A stretch of DNA of 64,000 nt, taken from NCBI GenBank assembly GCA_903878085.1, contig CAIRGJ010000012.1, forward strand, positions 116,019-180,018. Reading direction: 5' to 3'. This DNA is from an uncultured Hyphomicrobiales bacterium. GTDB lineage: Bacteria; Pseudomonadota; Alphaproteobacteria; Rhizobiales; Xanthobacteraceae. Shown here piece after piece: positions 62,872 through 64,000 of the stretch (positions are counted from its first letter, which is position 1; each line of letters starts with the position of its first letter). The notes under the pieces were generated by a model. It was not told where the DNA came from, did not search any database, and worked only from the letters and a program-made list of their open reading frames with translations. The translations under genes were made by a program, and so were the position numbers.

Positions 62872-63714
62872 ATGCCAGCGATCGATCTCGAAGCCGAATA
62901 CAACAACCGCGCCCGGGTGCCTGAGCATCCGGAAATTATCGCGCAACTCGACATCGACGCCGCGGCCTATCGCGCCCGATCGCCGAAAGCCGAGTTGGGC
63001 CTGAAATACGGGCCGGGCGAGCGGCAGGTCATCGACATGTTCCCTTGCGGCGCGCCGAACGCGCCGCTGGCTTTGTTCATTCACGGCGGCTATTGGCGGA
63101 CCAATCATTGGTCGAGCTACAGCCATATGGCGGCGCAGCTCAATGCGCGCGGCATCGACGTCGCCATCGCCGGTTACGGCCTGTGTCCGCAGGTAACGCT
63201 TGGCGCCATCATCGACGAGCTGCGCGCCGCGGTGCTGTTCTTGTGGCGCCGGCGCAAGCAGGGCGTGCTGGTAATCGGCCATTCCGCCGGCGGACATTTG
63301 GCCGCCTGCATGGTGGCGACGCATTGGAGCAAGCTCGCCAGCGACGCGCCCGACGATCTGGTGCCGGCCGCTTACGCGATTTCCGGGCTCTACGATCTGA
63401 CACCGATGTTGCAGGTGTCGATGAACCAGGAATTGCGGCTCGACGAGGCCCAAGCGCGCGCCGCATCGCCGTTGTTTTGGGATGTGCCGCCGGGCCGCAT
63501 TCTCGACGTCGCGGTCGGCGGCATGGAGTCGCCGGAATTCCTGCGGCAAAGCCGTGACATCGCTGATGGGTGGAGCGCGCGTGGTGTCGCGACTCGCTAC
63601 GCGGAAATCCCCGGCGCCAACCATTTCACCGTGATCGATCCGATGAAGGATGCGAACAGCGCGATGGTGAAGCGGCTGGTGGAATTGGCGAAGCAAACCG
63701 CGGCGATCCCATAA
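62872..63714 (+). CDS. Alpha/beta hydrolase, arylformamidase-like
   Basis: A 280-residue hydrolase. HGGYW (71-75) provides the oxyanion hole and is typical of kynurenine-formamidase-like enzymes (BNA7/AFMID); the nucleophile is Ser138 in IGHSAGGHLAA, and His is expected in PGANHFTVIDP near the end. Such enzymes hydrolyse N-formylkynurenine in tryptophan degradation, but carboxylesterases share the motif. Start MPAIDLEAEY has GGGAG inside the hairpin upstream; 14 upstream codons are rejected. No other tryptophan-pathway gene is present in the window. Confidence 0.8.
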   Translation: MPAIDLEAEYNNRARVPEHPEIIAQLDIDAAAYRARSPKAELGLKYGPGERQVIDMFPCGAPNAPLALFIHGGYWRTNHWSSYSHMAAQLNARGIDVAIAGYGLCPQVTLGAIIDELRAAVLFLWRRRKQGVLVIGHSAGGHLAACMVATHWSKLASDAPDDLVPAAYAISGLYDLTPMLQVSMNQELRLDEAQARAASPLFWDVPPGRILDVAVGGMESPEFLRQSRDIADGWSARGVATRYAEIPGANHFTVIDPMKDANSAMVKRLVELAKQTAAIP

Positions 63715-63834
63715 CTGTCATGCCCGGGCTTGACCCGGGCATCCATGACTTAGCCGCGGCAAAAGTGAACTTACGTAAGTCTGCTTGCGCCGCACCATCT
63801 CATGGATTGCCGGGTCAAGCCCGGCAATGACAGT
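63714..63834. repeat. Palindromic intergenic repeat, family 2 (full form)
   Basis: A 121-bp element with outer ends ACTGTCAT and ATGACAGT. Inner arms TGCCCGGGCTTGACCCGGGCA and TGCCGGGTCAAGCCCGGCA are each palindromic and mutually complementary. It directly follows the hydrolase stop codon and precedes the convergent glutaryl-CoA dehydrogenase gene, so it may act as a bidirectional terminator. Confidence 0.8.
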
Positions 63835-63861
63835 GGAGAGAGTGCGCCCACTTTACGCCAA

Positions 63862-64000
63862 TCAGAAAAACGCCTGAATGCCGGTCTGCGCGCGGCCGAG
63901 GATCAGGGCGTGGATGTCGTGGGTGCCTTCGTAGGTGTTGACCGTCTCGAGGTTCGAGAGCACGCGCATCACATGATATTCCTGGCTGATGCCGTTGCCG
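63862..64000 (-). CDS. gcdH: Glutaryl-CoA dehydrogenase, C-terminal part (cut by window edge)
   Basis: The last 45 or so codons of an acyl-CoA dehydrogenase on the minus strand. The translated end reads [14 protein letters not shown], then [20 protein letters not shown] and [10 protein letters not shown] before the stop (complement of 63862-63864). The [22 protein letters not shown] ending is characteristic of glutaryl-CoA dehydrogenase, which converts glutaryl-CoA to crotonyl-CoA in lysine, tryptophan and benzoyl-CoA degradation. The catalytic Glu lies outside the window. Confidence 0.85.
   Translation of the reverse strand, partial: GNGISQEYHVMRVLSNLETVNTYEGTHDIHALILGRAQTGIQAFF

Noticed and set aside
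61486..63696. 736-codon minus-strand frame opposite the vWA and hydrolase genes
   Set aside because: Both plus-strand genes have motifs, signal peptide or catalytic residues and ribosome sites; the minus frame has none and spans their intergenic hairpin.

Overview
The window looks like chromosomal DNA of a GC-rich alphaproteobacterium of the Rhizobiales (Hyphomicrobiales), near Bradyrhizobium, Rhodopseudomonas or Xanthobacteraceae. The grounds are high G+C, a RegB/RegA (RegS/RegR) pair, MmcB, an intracellular PHB depolymerase, glnD and mutS, many orphan substrate-binding proteins, and palindromic intergenic repeats of types common in that order. The assignment rests on protein and repeat recognition only; no rRNA or tRNA is present.

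Layout. (1) 1-5001, minus strand: three tandem MetE-like methyltransferase paralogues (the first cut by the window edge), a LivK-type binding protein and a divergent MTHFR, apparently a one-carbon module. (2) 5062-6471: a methyltransferase-fold protein with an N-terminal HTH-like segment. (3) 6747-9356: pcaF-pcaH-pcaG of the beta-ketoadipate pathway, behind a good sigma70-like promoter. (4) 9481-15767: a DUF3237 protein, a MarR regulator, a LivK-type binding protein and a tight enoyl-CoA hydratase / feruloyl-CoA synthetase / SDR dehydrogenase / thioesterase operon, which reads as CoA-dependent side-chain degradation of hydroxycinnamates feeding protocatechuate cleavage. (5) 15771-27266: a second MarR gene divergent from a long operon of a TRAP transporter, an indolepyruvate:ferredoxin-oxidoreductase-like pair, a ThDP enzyme, an amidohydrolase and an FAD hydroxylase. 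This is the best candidate for an undescribed catabolic system.

(6) 27340-34509: mutS, an NTF2-FMO fusion flavoprotein, a membrane protein, OsmC and a zinc alcohol dehydrogenase. (7) 34576-37363: a complete NitT/TauT-type ABC importer, interrupted between binding protein and permease by a palindromic repeat. (8) 37583-43794: glnD, a HIBADH-family dehydrogenase, a Bug-type binding protein, a Gfo/Idh/MocA oxidoreductase and a PcaC-like decarboxylase. (9) 43907-49808: a TPR protein, two more binding-protein-like genes, a Tat-exported amidohydrolase and a phenol-type flavin hydroxylase. (10) 49980-57266: class A PBP, Bcr/CflA-type exporter, YgjP-type metallopeptidase, PHB depolymerase, and an ABC-2 exporter whose permease gene is broken by one in-frame amber codon. 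(11) 57409-64000: the RegS/RegR pair, a small secreted protein, mtnA-mmcB, a secreted vWA protein, an arylformamidase-like hydrolase behind a ribosome-site hairpin, and the C-terminal end of glutaryl-CoA dehydrogenase.

Overall this is an accessory catabolic region for plant-derived aromatic acids, with uptake systems of five types, mixed with housekeeping genes. No mobile element, phage, CRISPR or RNA gene was found. Three families of palindromic intergenic repeats occur. Copies of two of them, read as coding sequence, create false N-terminal extensions. No gene-free stretch exceeds about 275 bases.
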